64,000 bases of DNA, from the NCBI RefSeq assembly GCF_003013715.1, contig NC_072814.1:2170001-2234000 (forward strand), in the 5' to 3' direction. Numbering within the stretch: position 1 is the stretch's first letter; each line of letters starts with the position of its first letter. Shown here piece by piece: positions 63,544-64,000 of the stretch. The notes beneath the pieces were generated by a model. It was given only the letters and a program-made list of their open reading frames with translations. It had not been told where the DNA came from and ran no database searches. A program made the translations under genes and the position numbers. Origin of the DNA: Candidozyma auris (Eukaryota > Ascomycota > Pichiomycetes > Serinales > Metschnikowiaceae).

Positions 63544-64000
63544 ATGGAGTCAGAAGCAAAGTTGGCCTCCTTCAGCGCTGAGGAGCCCCAAAAGCTGTCC
63601 AAACCTTCCTCTGCTGATATGCTCTTCTACTACGAGCGCGTTCTTCCGTTTCGCCAGATTTTCCAGTGGTTGAACCACCTGCCCAAACCAACAAAGGACT
63701 TCACGATGCGTGAGTTTGCGTATGAGTATCGTTCGGGTGCCTATCAGAGATACAACTCGTATGGATCTCCTGAAGAGTTCAAGAAGCTGGTGGTGACGGC
63801 GAACCCTACGAGATTCGAGGTGGGCGCAGTGTACGCGGTGAATCCGAAGGAGAGGAGGAACCTACTCAAGAGCGCCATGAAACCGCTTTCCAAGGAGCTT
63901 GTTTTCGATATCGATTTGACAGACTATGACGAGATCAGAACGTGTTGCTCGGGCACGGACATCTGCAAGAAGTGCTGGAAGTTCATTAAGATTGCCTCTG
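63544..64000 (+). CDS. PRI1: DNA primase small (catalytic) subunit, 5' part only
   Basis: 152 codons to the window edge; the rest lies outside. Pri1 is the p48 RNA-primer polymerase of the Pol alpha-primase complex. Seen: YYERVLPFRQIFQWLNH, the REFAYEYRSGAYQRYNSY block, the catalytic Asp pair in FDIDLTDYDEIR and the start of the zinc motif CCSGTDICKKCW. All are diagnostic of the eukaryotic small primase. The start ATG follows an MCB. Confidence 0.95.
   Translation, partial: MESEAKLASFSAEEPQKLSKPSSADMLFYYERVLPFRQIFQWLNHLPKPTKDFTMREFAYEYRSGAYQRYNSYGSPEEFKKLVVTANPTRFEVGAVYAVNPKERRNLLKSAMKPLSKELVFDIDLTDYDEIRTCCSGTDICKKCWKFIKIAS

Overview
The window is nuclear DNA of an ascomycete budding yeast of the CTG-Ser clade (Candida/Clavispora/Metschnikowia relatives; I do not name a species). 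Genes are compact and almost all intronless, and the one clear intron has the yeast GTATGT and TACTAAC signals. The genetic code can be read from the sequence: the MAP kinase at 47548-48774 has a CTG codon exactly where these kinases have the Ser of DLKPSN, and KGD2 has a CTG where relatives have a polar residue. CTG codons here should therefore be read as serine.

Layout, left to right. 1-3721 (-): a Cdr/Snq2-type ABC drug pump, cut by the window edge and interrupted by one in-frame TGA. 4559-4885 (-): a YCII-domain protein, with tRNA-Gln(CTG) just upstream. 5035-7244: a gene-poor stretch ending in the heat-shock promoter of HSP104. 7245-20630 (+): HSP104, TIF6, STT4 and an FLC-family membrane protein. 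20818-22905 (-): two unassigned secretory or membrane genes. 23642-23714: tRNA-Lys(TTT). 24402-28192 (+): KGD2 and an ACE2/SWI5-type zinc-finger gene, convergent with an MSN2/4-type zinc-finger gene. Then a kelch-like single-pass membrane protein (-), ARO2 (+), SRP102 (+), VFA1 (-), GLC7 (+), RPS27 (+, start codon alone in exon 1), AAT2 (-), EMP24 (-) and a Fus3/Kss1/Cek1-type MAP kinase (-). 48775-53379 is the largest gene-poor stretch; it holds one orphan ORF and a GC-richer tract of overlapping broken frames. The right end has MRC1 (+), a coiled-coil protein (-), KRR1 (-) divergent from a small basic protein (+), SQT1 (+) and the 5' part of PRI1 (+).

Most genes are housekeeping: proteostasis (HSP104), ribosome assembly (TIF6, KRR1, SQT1, RPS27), secretory traffic (SRP102, EMP24, VFA1), phosphoinositide and phosphatase signalling (STT4, GLC7, MAPK), metabolism (KGD2, ARO2, AAT2) and replication (MRC1, PRI1). 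They do not form one pathway, but several promoters carry readable sites: a heat-shock element at HSP104, a Gcn4 site at ARO2, and MCB/SCB sites at MRC1 and PRI1.

The most striking unexplained signal is a recurrent intergenic element, (A)ATGGCTGC(A/G)AAA. Its core GGCTGCRAA occurs about 19 times in the window, against about one expected by chance. Essentially all copies lie outside confident coding sequence and most lie upstream of a gene. I know of no factor with this site; it behaves like the site of an undescribed general regulatory factor or replication-origin factor.
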